From positions 434,001-498,000 of the forward strand of contig NZ_VJVW01000004.1 in NCBI RefSeq assembly GCF_009735585.1: 64,000 bases of DNA, given 5' to 3'. Both the position numbers and the translations under genes were made by a program. A model generated the notes under the pieces. It was given only the letters and a program-made list of their open reading frames with translations, did no database searches and was not told where the DNA came from. Shown one piece after another: positions 15,845 to 25,476 of this stretch (positions are counted from its first letter, which is position 1; every line of letters starts with the position of its first letter). The DNA is from Christiangramia aestuarii. Lineage in GTDB: Bacteria; Bacteroidota; Bacteroidia; Flavobacteriales; Flavobacteriaceae.

Positions 15845-16665
15845 TTCTTCGTTTTTATTTTTCGGTTGAAAGGGATGCCAAGCTGGTAGCCAATATTATC
15901 GGCCTTATCGTCCTTTACTATATCTATTCCGTATCTTATGTTCGCGGTATTTTCATATACATAAGTACCGAACATGTGATCCCAGATACTGAACATATTC
16001 CCGTAATTACTATCGGTCCAGGGCAACTGGTAATGGTGGTGGAACTTATGCATATTCGGGGTAACTATCACATAGCTGAGGGCCTTATCCAGGCTGTTGG
16101 GAATACTGATATTGGCATGGGTAAAATAGGTGAAGAAAATGCTCAGCAGCCGGTAAAAAAGATAATAGGCAACCGGCATCCCCATGATAAGCACAGCGAT
16201 GAGCGCGAACGACTCCCTTAAAATAAAATCCAGCGGATGATGCCTGGTTCCAGTGGTAGCATCTACATGCGTATCTGTATGATGAATTAGATGGAGCCTC
16301 CACATCCATTTTACCTTATGCAGCAGGTAATGCACAAAATATTGCGCGATAAGGTCCAGTACGAGAATGGATAGTAAAAGTTCCAACCATATCGGCAAGC
16401 TGAAAAGATGCAGCAAACCAAATCCTGATTCGTCTAACCAAATGAATATCCCTGCAGTGAGAAAACCAAAAAGCAGGTTTACCAGCAGCACAAAGGCTAG
16501 TAAAATAAAATTGGTACGGGCATGTATCCATTTGTTGTATTTGAACCTGACCAAGGCATAATAGCCTTCCAGGATCCAGAATCCACCAAGGATGAGCGTA
16601 AGCCATATCAGCCTTTGCCAGGTGGGCATATTTTCAAAAAATGATAGAAAAGCATCCAAAACCAA
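15841..16665 (-). CDS. Fatty acid hydroxylase/sterol desaturase family protein
   Basis: 274 residues with about four or five membrane helices and the histidine clusters of the integral membrane di-iron family: HYLLHK, HLIHHTD and HKFHHHY. These ligate the di-iron centre that hydroxylates or desaturates lipid chains using oxygen. Bacterial members act on hopanoids, carotenoids or fatty acids; the substrate here is not evident. It is 4 bp downstream of the S41 protease gene on the same strand. Confidence 0.9.
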   Translation of the reverse strand: MVLDAFLSFFENMPTWQRLIWLTLILGGFWILEGYYALVRFKYNKWIHARTNFILLAFVLLVNLLFGFLTAGIFIWLDESGFGLLHLFSLPIWLELLLSILVLDLIAQYFVHYLLHKVKWMWRLHLIHHTDTHVDATTGTRHHPLDFILRESFALIAVLIMGMPVAYYLFYRLLSIFFTYFTHANISIPNSLDKALSYVIVTPNMHKFHHHYQLPWTDSNYGNMFSIWDHMFGTYVYENTANIRYGIDIVKDDKADNIGYQLGIPFNRKIKTKN

Positions 16666-16669
16666 TCTT

Positions 16670-18304
16670 TTATTTTAAGATCCTGGAGTATGCCGAGGCA
16701 TCGTTTAGGATCTCCTGGGCCTTAGAAATTTCAGGATTATGAGTGGTGTAATACTCATATAATCCTTCCTTGTAGAAATATCTTTTTATGATCTCATCTG
16801 TAAGCAAACTGGTAATTTCAGGTTTTTTCCTGTCCAGTTCCTGCTTCTTGAATTCCGATATTTGTGATTCTATCCGGTCTACTTCTGAAGATATTTTAAC
16901 CTTCAATTCTTCGTCTTCGGCTTTCTCCATCATTTCGGCTAATTCCTTCTCTGTTGCGGTTTGATATTCAAAATCTGAATTGGCCAGGTAATTCTTGAAG
17001 TCATTAAAATCTGAATCGGTAAAACTGAAATCCTCAGCCTTGGAAATATCGTGCGAATAATAATATTTGGTAGCATAATCAAAAATGGCATCCTGGTACA
17101 GCAGCGACTGGGTGATATCACTGAATTCTGAAGTTTCCATCTTCACATCGGGCAGGATTCCGCCACCATCATAGACTTTTCTTCCATTCCGGGTCTTGAA
17201 TTCATTATAATCTTCTACCCTGGTCCTGATGGCTTTCCCATCCTCGCTTCTTCTGCGGTAATCCAGTGCCTGTATACATCTTCCGCTAGGGGTAAAATAA
17301 CGCGAAATGGTGATCTTTAACTGGGTGCCATAGGCAAGTTCCCTTGGTCGTTGCACCAGGCCTTTACCAAAACTGCGTGCCCCCACGATCACTCCCCTGT
17401 CCAGGTCCTGGATCGCACCCGCCACGATTTCGCTGGCAGAAGCACTCCTACCGTCTACCAGGACCACTAAAGGGATCTTGGTATCTATGGGTTCTTTCCT
17501 GGTAAAATATTCCCGGTTGTATTTTTCTATTACAGATTTGGTGGTCACGATAAGCTCACCTTCAGGGATAAAAATATTGCTTACGTTAATGGCTTCGTTC
17601 AATAGCCCACCCGGATTTCCCCTCAGGTCCAGGATGATCTTGCTGGCTCCCTGGTTTTTCAGGTCTTTCACTGCGCGACCAACCTCGGTAGAAGCCTTGG
17701 CGTTGAACCTGGAAAGCACGATATAACCCGAATTATCTTCAAGGAGTTTGTAAAAAGGCACCGCATTTAACTCTACCGCGCTCCTTTTAAGGCTGGTACT
17801 CTTAATTTCACCCTGGCGGCGGTAGGTAATATTAATATCACTGTTTGGAGCGCCATTAAGCAGTTCTCCCGCATCTTCTTTAAAATCGGCCACATTGATA
17901 TTCCCGATCTTAATGATCTCGTCTCCGGCCTTTAAACCCGCTTTATCGGCAGGATAATCCTTATAGGCTTCGATTATGGTGATGGCCTCAGGTCCAGCCT
18001 TTACCTGGGCACCTATGCCGGTATATTCCCCGGCAGAATTTATCCTTGCTGCTTCCACATCCTGCTCGTTCCAGTAATTGGTATAGGGATCCAGGTCTGT
18101 AAGCATGGATTTTATGGCCGTATCCATCAAAGCCGCGGGATTGGTCTCGTCTACATAGTTCATATTGATCTCCTTGAACAGCGTGGTGAAGATCTCTATC
18201 TGTTTGGCGATCTCGAAAAAATCTGATTTAAAACTTACGGTTCCTATGAAAATCCCGATGAGGGCCACCGGAAGAATTACTATTCTGCTGATACGTTTTT
18301 TCAT
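16670..18304 (-). CDS. C-terminal processing serine protease, S41 family (CtpA/Prc type)
   Basis: 544 residues: an N-terminal signal anchor (about 7-25), a PDZ domain (about 90-165, GIGAQVKAG...DKAGLKAGDEI) and an S41 catalytic domain. The Ser-Lys dyad is Ser289 in RSASASE and Lys314 in SFGKG, with the usual 25-residue spacing. It acts in the periplasm on C-termini of exported proteins. The C-terminal 150 residues are charged and helical. It follows rnpA by 4 bp, a gene pair I recall as common in Bacteroidota. Confidence 0.93.
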   Translation of the reverse strand: MKKRISRIVILPVALIGIFIGTVSFKSDFFEIAKQIEIFTTLFKEINMNYVDETNPAALMDTAIKSMLTDLDPYTNYWNEQDVEAARINSAGEYTGIGAQVKAGPEAITIIEAYKDYPADKAGLKAGDEIIKIGNINVADFKEDAGELLNGAPNSDINITYRRQGEIKSTSLKRSAVELNAVPFYKLLEDNSGYIVLSRFNAKASTEVGRAVKDLKNQGASKIILDLRGNPGGLLNEAINVSNIFIPEGELIVTTKSVIEKYNREYFTRKEPIDTKIPLVVLVDGRSASASEIVAGAIQDLDRGVIVGARSFGKGLVQRPRELAYGTQLKITISRYFTPSGRCIQALDYRRRSEDGKAIRTRVEDYNEFKTRNGRKVYDGGGILPDVKMETSEFSDITQSLLYQDAIFDYATKYYYSHDISKAEDFSFTDSDFNDFKNYLANSDFEYQTATEKELAEMMEKAEDEELKVKISSEVDRIESQISEFKKQELDRKKPEITSLLTDEIIKRYFYKEGLYEYYTTHNPEISKAQEILNDASAYSRILK

Positions 18305-18308
18305 AAGC

Positions 18309-18686
18309 TTAATTTTTATCGTTGAATTTCTCCAGAACTTTGATCATGCTCGCTTCCAGCTTGTCGTAAGAGATCTCCTCGCGGGAAATATAAATGAACA
18401 TGAAGGCATGGGGAGAGGATAAATGATTGGTAACAAGATACTTATTTTTTCTGAAAACTTCCCGCATGAGCCTTTTAATTCTGTTTCGTTTCACTGCGGT
18501 CTTCACCAGTTTTTTTGGAACCGAAACCCCCGTTTTAAGCAAACCCTCGTCTTCACTTTCGTAAGGCGTGTAAATTAACTTTAAGGGAAAGGATTTCACC
18601 CCTTTGCCCTCTGCAAATAGTTTATCTATAAGTTTTTTGCTTTTAAGCTTTTCGTCTTTTCCGAAGGTCTGGTTCATATTGCGCAT
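18309..18686 (-). CDS. rnpA: Ribonuclease P protein component
   Basis: Protein subunit of RNase P, which trims the 5' leader of tRNAs. 125 residues with the signature KTAVKRNRIKRLMREVFRK forming the RNA-binding loop and helix, and an N-terminus FGKDEKLKSKKLIDKLFAEG typical of RnpA. rpmH is not adjacent. In many bacteria rnpA lies near the origin, which is relevant to the block at 14437-14950. Confidence 0.95.
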   Translation of the reverse strand: MRNMNQTFGKDEKLKSKKLIDKLFAEGKGVKSFPLKLIYTPYESEDEGLLKTGVSVPKKLVKTAVKRNRIKRLMREVFRKNKYLVTNHLSSPHAFMFIYISREEISYDKLEASMIKVLEKFNDKN

Positions 18687-18765
18687 TATGATGTAAAAGT
18701 AGCGATTTCCCGAGGGATTGAAAATATACCAAATATGATCCCGGTCATAGTTTTTAATACTGAAT

Positions 18766-20646
18766 ATGAGTTACTTGAGGCTTCAATCTTTGATCATGGG
18801 AAATCTCGAAGTATCGGTCTTAAACCGAAAAAAAGACAGGGCAAGCTATATACACCAGCTGGTAAAAGACCTGGAAGCCCTGGATCACCTGGTAGAAAAC
18901 GATATGATAGAAAGGTCTCCCATAAGGATAGGAGCCGAACAGGAATTCTGCCTGGTAGATAAAAGTTTCCTGCCCGTAGATACTTCTCTGCCTATCTTAA
19001 ATGATCTTAAAGATGAACATTTCACTACTGAAATCGGCAAATATAACCTCGAGCTCAACCTTGATCCTTTAGAACTAAAAAATGATTGTTTTTCTATATT
19101 ACATGAGCGGCTTAAACATTATCTCAGCAAAGCCCGCAAAACTGCCCGGGCTCATAATTCCAGGATAATTCTGGCCGGAATCCTGCCAACTCTCAGGTTG
19201 AAACATATTTCGGAAGAATATATGACGCCCAAAAAGCGATATTTCGCCCTGAACGAAAGTATTAAAAGATCCCGAAGACAGGATTTCTGGATACATATCA
19301 AGGGAGTGGACGAGGTGAATCTTATTCATGATTCTGTAATGCTGGAGGCCTGTAATACCAGTTTTCAGATGCATTTACAGGTAGATCCTGAGGAATTCAT
19401 AGAAAAATATAACTGGGCACAGGCCATTGCCGGTCCTGTTCTTAGCTTATGTGTGAATTCGCCAATGCTTTTTGGAAAGGAACTTTGGGATGAAACTCGT
19501 ATTGCCCTGTTCAACCAGAGTACCGATACCCGCGCCAATTCTTTTGTGCTGAACGAAAAACAGGCTAGGGTAAGCTTTGGCTCTCACTGGGAAACCAGGG
19601 GAATTTCAGACATTTTCAAAAATAATATTTCCAGGTACCGCAGCCTGCTCACATCAGATTTTCAATACGACAGCATGGCCAGGCTCGAAAATGGAGAGAT
19701 CCCGGTGCTCAAGGCACTAAGCCTGCACAATGGGACGGTATATCGGTGGAACCGGGTGTGCTATGGTGTGGCCAATAATAAGGCCCACCTCAGGATAGAA
19801 TGCCGGTATATACCTTCCGGCCCCAGTCTTTGTGACGAGGTCGCTAATATGGTTTTCTGGGTAGGCCTGATGATGGGGCAGCCTGAAGAGTTCAGGAATA
19901 TTCACAAGAAAGAGAACTTTAAAAATGTACGGGGAAACTTCTACAAGGCTGGGAGGACCGGCCTGGATGCGATCTTCAGCTGGAAAGATAAAAAGGTGCC
20001 TGCAAGGGAACTGTTGCTTGAAGAATTATTACCCATAGCCAGTCAAGGACTTGAAAAATGCCAAATCTCAAAAAGGGATACTGAAAAATATCTGGACATC
20101 ATAACCAAAAGGATCAACTCCTGGAATGGTGCCGAATGGCAGGTAAAAAGCTTTAGAAATCTTCTCAAAAAGAAAAAGCCCCTCAAGGCACAGCAGGTTT
20201 TGACCGCATATATCTACGAGAATCAGTGGAAAGACTTGCCGGTCTACGAATGGAAGATCCTGGAACCGGAGCTTCATACCCATTTTGATATAAGGCGTAT
20301 CGTTAAGCATAATATGAATACGAATATTTATTCGGTAGACCCCCATGATAGCCTGGAACTGGTAATTAATATGATGAATTGGAACAATATTCATCATATG
20401 CCGGTGATCAATTCCCGTAAAAGTATTGTAGGTCTATTAAGCTGGAAGGATGTCGAGGAATTTGCCCAAAAAGCCAATTATGGCAACCTCTGCGTAAAGG
20501 ACGTAATGAAAAAGGAACTTATTACCACGGGCCAGGATGAACCCCTGGAGGATGCCATACGGCTGATGGAGGAAAATAAGATTGGTTGCCTCCCCGTGAT
20601 AAACAGGGAAAGGCTTATCGGTATACTTACCCGCAATGATATTTAG
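18766..20646 (+). CDS. GCS2-type amide ligase fused to two CBS domains
   Basis: 626 residues. Residues about 25-490 resemble the GCS2/YbdK glutamate-cysteine ligase-like family, with the strand motif IGAEQEFCLV (55-64, acidic metal ligands), LELNLDPLEL and the arginine-rich RIECRYIPSGPS. Residues about 505-626 form a CBS pair (MPVINSRKSIVGLLSWKDV and LPVINRERLIGILTRNDI), a module that normally binds adenine nucleotides. The protein probably ligates an amino group to a glutamate-like carboxylate under nucleotide control; the product is unknown. A start at 18796 is also possible. The aspartoacylase-like gene starts 2 bp after its stop. Confidence 0.8.
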   Translation: MSYLRLQSLIMGNLEVSVLNRKKDRASYIHQLVKDLEALDHLVENDMIERSPIRIGAEQEFCLVDKSFLPVDTSLPILNDLKDEHFTTEIGKYNLELNLDPLELKNDCFSILHERLKHYLSKARKTARAHNSRIILAGILPTLRLKHISEEYMTPKKRYFALNESIKRSRRQDFWIHIKGVDEVNLIHDSVMLEACNTSFQMHLQVDPEEFIEKYNWAQAIAGPVLSLCVNSPMLFGKELWDETRIALFNQSTDTRANSFVLNEKQARVSFGSHWETRGISDIFKNNISRYRSLLTSDFQYDSMARLENGEIPVLKALSLHNGTVYRWNRVCYGVANNKAHLRIECRYIPSGPSLCDEVANMVFWVGLMMGQPEEFRNIHKKENFKNVRGNFYKAGRTGLDAIFSWKDKKVPARELLLEELLPIASQGLEKCQISKRDTEKYLDIITKRINSWNGAEWQVKSFRNLLKKKKPLKAQQVLTAYIYENQWKDLPVYEWKILEPELHTHFDIRRIVKHNMNTNIYSVDPHDSLELVINMMNWNNIHHMPVINSRKSIVGLLSWKDVEEFAQKANYGNLCVKDVMKKELITTGQDEPLEDAIRLMEENKIGCLPVINRERLIGILTRNDI

Positions 20647-20648
20647 TT

Positions 20649-21863
20649 ATGAGCAATACCAAAGATCTAAATACCTCTTCCAAGGATACCGGGACTAGAA
20701 GATTATTAAATGTCATAAAGAATGATCTCTCCGGGCCGGTGATGGTTTTTTTTGCGGGGATACACGGGAATGAAAAAGCCGGATTGCTGGCCCTGGAAAA
20801 AGTCTGGAAAGAAATAGATCCTGAAGCTGTTAAGGGAAGCATTTACGCCATCGCGGGAAATTTGAAAGCCTTGAAAAAGGATAAACGTTATATAGATTAT
20901 GACCTTAACCGGATGTGGGCCTCTCCCCGGCTGGAAAAAGAATCCTATAAAAATAATATCTATAGTGAAGACCACGAACAGGCAGCATTGCTTGCTATCC
21001 TTAAGAACATTCTTAATGAGCATTCCTCTCCTCTATACTTTATAGACCTGCATACGACCTCCAGTAACAGCCTGCCTTTTATCACTATTAACGATAGCCT
21101 AATAAACAGACGCTTTTCCCAATTATTTCCTGTTCCAGTGATCCTTGGTATCGAGGAATACCTCCAGGGGCCGTTATTAAGCTATATCAATAAACTAGGC
21201 TATGTTTCACTGGGATTTGAATCTGGACAGCATAGCTCACAAGAAGCGGTCTTAAACGCCGTTTATTTTATCAAAATTGCGTTGCACCATAGCAAGGTTT
21301 TCAGTTTTAAGGATCTTTCGAAAGAATTTGAACTTCTTAAAAAGGCAGCAGAAGGAAATAAGAGTTTTTACGAGATCATCTTTAGATATAATATCCTCAA
21401 AAAAGAAAAATTTAAAATGCAACCCGGTTTTTCCAGTTTTGAGCGGCTGGAAAAGGGAACTTTGATCGCACGTAGCGGAGACAGGAATATTTACCTTTCA
21501 AAAACGGCAACTATCTTCATGCCATTGTACCAGAAAAAAGGAGAGGATGGCTATTATCTTATCAGAAAGATCAGGCCGGTCTTTCTGAGACTTTCAGCCT
21601 GGTTGAGAAATATTAATGCCGATAATTTCCTTTTGTTATTGCCGGGAATAAAGCGTGCTGAAGAAGACCCTACCTCGCTTATGGTCAATTTGAAGGTGGC
21701 CAGGTTCCTGGCCCAGCCTATTTTTCATTTACTGGGATACCGCAGCCGGGAAATGGGCCCTTATTATATGAAAGTTACCAGCAGGGACCGTGCTTCAAAA
21801 ACCGAACTTTACCGGGATCTGGGCTGGTATAAAAAAACCCTTTCCGCGAAGAAAGGGTTTTGA
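20649..21863 (+). CDS. M14-family zinc hydrolase, aspartoacylase/succinylglutamate desuccinylase type
   Basis: 404 residues. Zinc ligands are seen in GIHGNEKAG (His39, Glu42) and DLHTTS (His135), the substrate-binding DLNR at 85-88, and the general-base glutamate in GFESGQH (Glu191), so all AstE/ASPA landmarks are present. Such enzymes cleave N-acyl amino acids or related amides. The C-terminal 150 residues extend beyond the catalytic core. It is tightly coupled to the GCS2-CBS gene, which suggests making and breaking of one amide. Its last codons form a terminator hairpin. Confidence 0.82.
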   Translation: MSNTKDLNTSSKDTGTRRLLNVIKNDLSGPVMVFFAGIHGNEKAGLLALEKVWKEIDPEAVKGSIYAIAGNLKALKKDKRYIDYDLNRMWASPRLEKESYKNNIYSEDHEQAALLAILKNILNEHSSPLYFIDLHTTSSNSLPFITINDSLINRRFSQLFPVPVILGIEEYLQGPLLSYINKLGYVSLGFESGQHSSQEAVLNAVYFIKIALHHSKVFSFKDLSKEFELLKKAAEGNKSFYEIIFRYNILKKEKFKMQPGFSSFERLEKGTLIARSGDRNIYLSKTATIFMPLYQKKGEDGYYLIRKIRPVFLRLSAWLRNINADNFLLLLPGIKRAEEDPTSLMVNLKVARFLAQPIFHLLGYRSREMGPYYMKVTSRDRASKTELYRDLGWYKKTLSAKKGF

Positions 21864-21864
21864 A
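21831..21864. terminator. Terminator hairpin embedded in the end of a coding sequence
   Basis: A perfect 11-bp stem AAAACCCTTTC/GAAAGGGTTTT (21834-21844 and 21851-21861) with loop CGCGAA covers the last codons and stop of the M14 gene. On the minus strand it is followed by seven T residues, so it can also end the convergent M1 peptidase operon. Confidence 0.7.
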
Positions 21865-21883
21865 TAATTTCTAATCTGGAAAA

Positions 21884-23776
21884 TTAGTTCCCTGAATTTG
21901 TAGAGTCCTGTTGCTTGTTTTCCCAAACGTTATTAGACCTGTCCTTATCGGCCATCAATTGAGATTCGTCTATAACGATCTTGGAGATCTTGCTTTTTTC
22001 GGCAGGGATCTCGAAACTGTACTCAGGGAATCCCCAGGCCCAGTCTTTCTCTACGTTCCACTTCACTCCTTCTTCAGCCGGCTTCTCCCATCTCATCATT
22101 TGTAACGGGATGTAGAAGGTCTCTTTAGATCCGTCAGTATAGGTTACATCTATATCCAAAGGCATTGGCATTAAAGATTTTCTCATCAATTCAACCTTGG
22201 TGGTATTATCACTTCCGGTCACTTCATCTATTGCATAATCGATGGTATTGGTCGTCTGTGTCCAGTCCATCAGGTACCAGTCTAGTTCTGCTCCAGAAAC
22301 CTTTTCAGCAACTCTTATAAAATCATTCGGGGTTGGATGCTTGAATTTCCATTCATCGTAATAGCGATTCAGAGTTCTGGCAAGGTTTTCTTCACCAATG
22401 ACGTATCCTAACTGGGCAAGGAAAACAGCTCCTTTAGAATAAGCAGCGATCCCGTAAAGCCCGTTGCTCGCATATCTATCGGCGTGGGTGGTTTGTGGCT
22501 GTTCCTTTCCGGAATTTGCCAGGTAATTGTAACCTCTGTAAGATCCGGTATGTGGATTTTCAGCATTGGTTCCAAGAACTACATTTTCAGCTTCAGTAGA
22601 AATGTAGGTGGTAAAACCTTCGTCCATCCATTCGTGCTTGCTTTCGTTGGTAGCCATTAAATGCTGGAACCAGGCGTGAGCCATCTCGTGAGCGGTCACT
22701 CCTACCAGGCTTGAGAAAGAACGTTCCCCGGTGATAAGGGTTAGCATGGCATATTCCATTCCACCGTCTCCACCCTGTACTACAGAGTACTGGTCCCATG
22801 GATAAGGGCCGATGTGCTCATTGAAGAAGTACAGTAATTCAGCGGTTTTTGGCTGAAGCTTTTTCCAGTTTTCCTTTATCTCGTCATTGTCCTTGTATAA
22901 GAAATGCAATACTGTCCCATCCTCGGCTAAAAGAGTGTCATGGATGTATTCTGGATCTGCTGCCCAGGTAAAATCGTGAACCTTAGGCGCCTTAAAATGC
23001 CAGGTTAACTTGTCTCCCTTGGTCTTAACCTTGGTACCTTCTTTTTGGTAACCATGGCCAATTTCCTGCGGGTTCTGCAGGTATCCAGTACTTCCGATAG
23101 TATAATCTTTATCGATGCTTATCTTTACATCAAAATCTCCCCATACACCGTGAAATTCACGGGCGATATATGGGTCTGCGTGCCATCCTTCGAAGTCGTA
23201 TTCGGCTAATTTAGGATACCACTGGCTCATGGAAAGAGCAACTCCTTCGGCGCTATTTCTTCCAGATCTCCTGATCTGTTCCGGTACCTGTCCCTCAAAA
23301 TACATTTTGAAAGTGGTTTTCTCCCCCGGTAAAATTGGTTGCGCAAGTTCTACTTCCAGCACCGTACCTACTTCTTCATACTGCAGTTCCTTACCATTCT
23401 GGCTTAGTGAATTCACTCTTAGGTAACCTATCTGGTCTTCAGAAAGTCCTGAAATTCTACTTACGATCTCAGGATTCTCCTTGGTTCCCTTGTTCATGGT
23501 CATCCTTCCATCTGGATCTGCCATGCTTTCCAGCCTCGCGTTCATTTCGCTATCTGGCTGAAAGGCATTGAAGAAAAGGTGATAGAAAACGCGGTTAAGC
23601 GTATCTGGCGAATTATTGGTATATACCAGTTCCTGGGTACCGGTATACCTGAAATTTTCTACGTTCATGTCTACTTCCATCTTGTAGTCCACATGTTGCT
23701 GCCAGTAGGAAGTATTGTTCTGGGCCTGTATAAAGCCCGAAGTGATTAGTAAAAAGCTAACTAATATCTTTTTCAT
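21884..23776 (-). CDS. M1-family metallo-aminopeptidase, secreted
   Basis: 630 residues with a signal peptide (cleaved after about AQA/Q19). Zinc site HEMAH (His363, His367) with the third ligand Glu386 exactly 18 residues later (MDEGF). The exopeptidase motif is GGMEYAM (338-344) in place of the usual GAMEN. It probably trims N-terminal residues from peptides in the periplasm. Last gene of the MBL-S8-M1 operon, 6 bp after the S8 gene. Confidence 0.93.
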   Translation of the reverse strand: MKKILVSFLLITSGFIQAQNNTSYWQQHVDYKMEVDMNVENFRYTGTQELVYTNNSPDTLNRVFYHLFFNAFQPDSEMNARLESMADPDGRMTMNKGTKENPEIVSRISGLSEDQIGYLRVNSLSQNGKELQYEEVGTVLEVELAQPILPGEKTTFKMYFEGQVPEQIRRSGRNSAEGVALSMSQWYPKLAEYDFEGWHADPYIAREFHGVWGDFDVKISIDKDYTIGSTGYLQNPQEIGHGYQKEGTKVKTKGDKLTWHFKAPKVHDFTWAADPEYIHDTLLAEDGTVLHFLYKDNDEIKENWKKLQPKTAELLYFFNEHIGPYPWDQYSVVQGGDGGMEYAMLTLITGERSFSSLVGVTAHEMAHAWFQHLMATNESKHEWMDEGFTTYISTEAENVVLGTNAENPHTGSYRGYNYLANSGKEQPQTTHADRYASNGLYGIAAYSKGAVFLAQLGYVIGEENLARTLNRYYDEWKFKHPTPNDFIRVAEKVSGAELDWYLMDWTQTTNTIDYAIDEVTGSDNTTKVELMRKSLMPMPLDIDVTYTDGSKETFYIPLQMMRWEKPAEEGVKWNVEKDWAWGFPEYSFEIPAEKSKISKIVIDESQLMADKDRSNNVWENKQQDSTNSGN

Positions 23777-23782
23777 CTTTTA

Positions 23783-25468
23783 TTATTTGTTTTTAGAGAT
23801 TTGGTCTGCAAGGATCAGGGCATTGTAAAGGTTCGCCATCTTTCCGGAAGAGGAAAGGCTACCGAACTTTTTAGTATTGTTGGTATCCCCTCCTACGATC
23901 ACGGTAGCATTGGTGGTTAAACCGCTGTCCATAATGATCTGCTTAACTTCTGAAGCGCTCAACTGAGGATAATAACCTCTTATGATCGCTGCGATCCCAG
24001 CCACCGCCGGAGCAGCCATAGAAGTTCCCTGCAGGTATTCGTATTCATTGTTCGGTGTGGTAGACCAGATCTTGGTTCCCGGAGCGAAAACATCAACGTT
24101 GGATTTTCCGTAGTTCGAGAAATCTGCTACCAGGCCAGAACCGTACTCGTAATTTAGAGCTCCTACGGTAAGGAAGTTATTTGCGATCTCGGTAGTGTTT
24201 ACCGGGTCCTGGTCGTTAGGATAAACCCTGTTTGAATCAAGGTCCAGCCCTTCGTTACCCGCTGCGTTTACGATAAGCACATCATTCTTTGCAGCATATT
24301 TAATGGCGTCTATCACCCATTCAGGGTTGGTAGAGAAATATTTTCCGAAGCTGGTATTGATCACCTTGGCCCCATTATCTACAGCATACCTGATTCCAAG
24401 CGCGATATCCTTGTCGTATTCATCGCCATCTGGCACCGCTCTTACTACAAGGATCCTTGCGTTGCTGGACACCCCTTTAAGACCGATGTCGTTAGACCTG
24501 TCTGCCGCGATGATTCCCGCAACATGGGTACCATGCTTTACATTTTCCTTATCTGGCTCTGGTCCATATACCTGGTTATTTCCGTAGTCGGTATCCTTGA
24601 TATCGTATGGATCGTCCCCTACAACTGCACGACCATCAAGCTCCAGGTTAAAATGTGAAGAAAGCCTGCCTTCATAGTACTCTATGGCATCTGCAAGTTC
24701 TTCGAGTGCAGTAGGAATATTCTCGTCTACATTGTACTGAATCTGGGAAATAATGGATTTATACTGACCCATTTGCTGGGTTTCTGGATTAAGATCTGAA
24801 ACCTGTTCCTTGGTATAATCCTCAGTACCCAATTCAGCAGAAATGGCTTCGTGGGCCATTTTTATCTGTTGCTGGATCTGAAGGTACTGCTCCATGGTTC
24901 CCTTGGTCTCCTGCAGCTCTTTTTCATACTCGGCCTTGGCCGACATGTATAGGTTATATTCTTCACGATCTGCAGTGCTTATGCTGCTTTCAGACTTTCC
25001 TTCGTATTTAGGCTTTAATCGCCTGTAGATACGCACATATTCCATGTTCTCCTCTACGGCATCACCCAGGAAGTTCCATCCATGTATATCGTCTATATAC
25101 CCGTTATTATCGTCATCCTTTCCGTTGCCCGGTATTTCATCAGCATTGGTCCAGATTACCCCTTTCAGGTCTTCATGATCTATATCTACACCGCTGTCTA
25201 CTACTCCCACGATTACCGGAGAGGGCCGGTTACCTTTAATGATCTCGGCATAAGCTCTATCTACGCTCATCCCTGGAATGGTATCGGTAAGAAGGTCTGT
25301 ATTGGTCCAGTTCTTAAGCTGGGCATCGGTAAGATCCTTTACTTTAAGCGGAATCGAATCTATGTTCTTTACAGGAGTTGAAACGATCTTGGGAGCGGTA
25401 CTGCTACACCCGGTAAGTATACCTGCAGCGAGCAGAGGTAGTAGGGGTTTTAAAATAGGTATTCTCAT
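23783..25468 (-). CDS. S8 (subtilisin) family serine protease, lipoprotein
   Basis: 561 residues. The lipoprotein signal peptide ends at LTGC (Cys21). The catalytic triad is Asp91 (VVDSGVD), His312 (KHGTHVAG) and Ser483 (GTSMAAP), with the oxyanion Asn405 (NAAGNEG). About 170 extra residues, rich in charged helix (about 134-305), lie between the Asp and His, where most subtilases have a few tens. A membrane-tethered protease of the cell envelope. Tightly packed between the MBL and M1 genes. Confidence 0.93.
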   Translation of the reverse strand: MRIPILKPLLPLLAAGILTGCSSTAPKIVSTPVKNIDSIPLKVKDLTDAQLKNWTNTDLLTDTIPGMSVDRAYAEIIKGNRPSPVIVGVVDSGVDIDHEDLKGVIWTNADEIPGNGKDDDNNGYIDDIHGWNFLGDAVEENMEYVRIYRRLKPKYEGKSESSISTADREEYNLYMSAKAEYEKELQETKGTMEQYLQIQQQIKMAHEAISAELGTEDYTKEQVSDLNPETQQMGQYKSIISQIQYNVDENIPTALEELADAIEYYEGRLSSHFNLELDGRAVVGDDPYDIKDTDYGNNQVYGPEPDKENVKHGTHVAGIIAADRSNDIGLKGVSSNARILVVRAVPDGDEYDKDIALGIRYAVDNGAKVINTSFGKYFSTNPEWVIDAIKYAAKNDVLIVNAAGNEGLDLDSNRVYPNDQDPVNTTEIANNFLTVGALNYEYGSGLVADFSNYGKSNVDVFAPGTKIWSTTPNNEYEYLQGTSMAAPAVAGIAAIIRGYYPQLSASEVKQIIMDSGLTTNATVIVGGDTNNTKKFGSLSSSGKMANLYNALILADQISKNK

Positions 25469-25476
25469 GTCTTATT

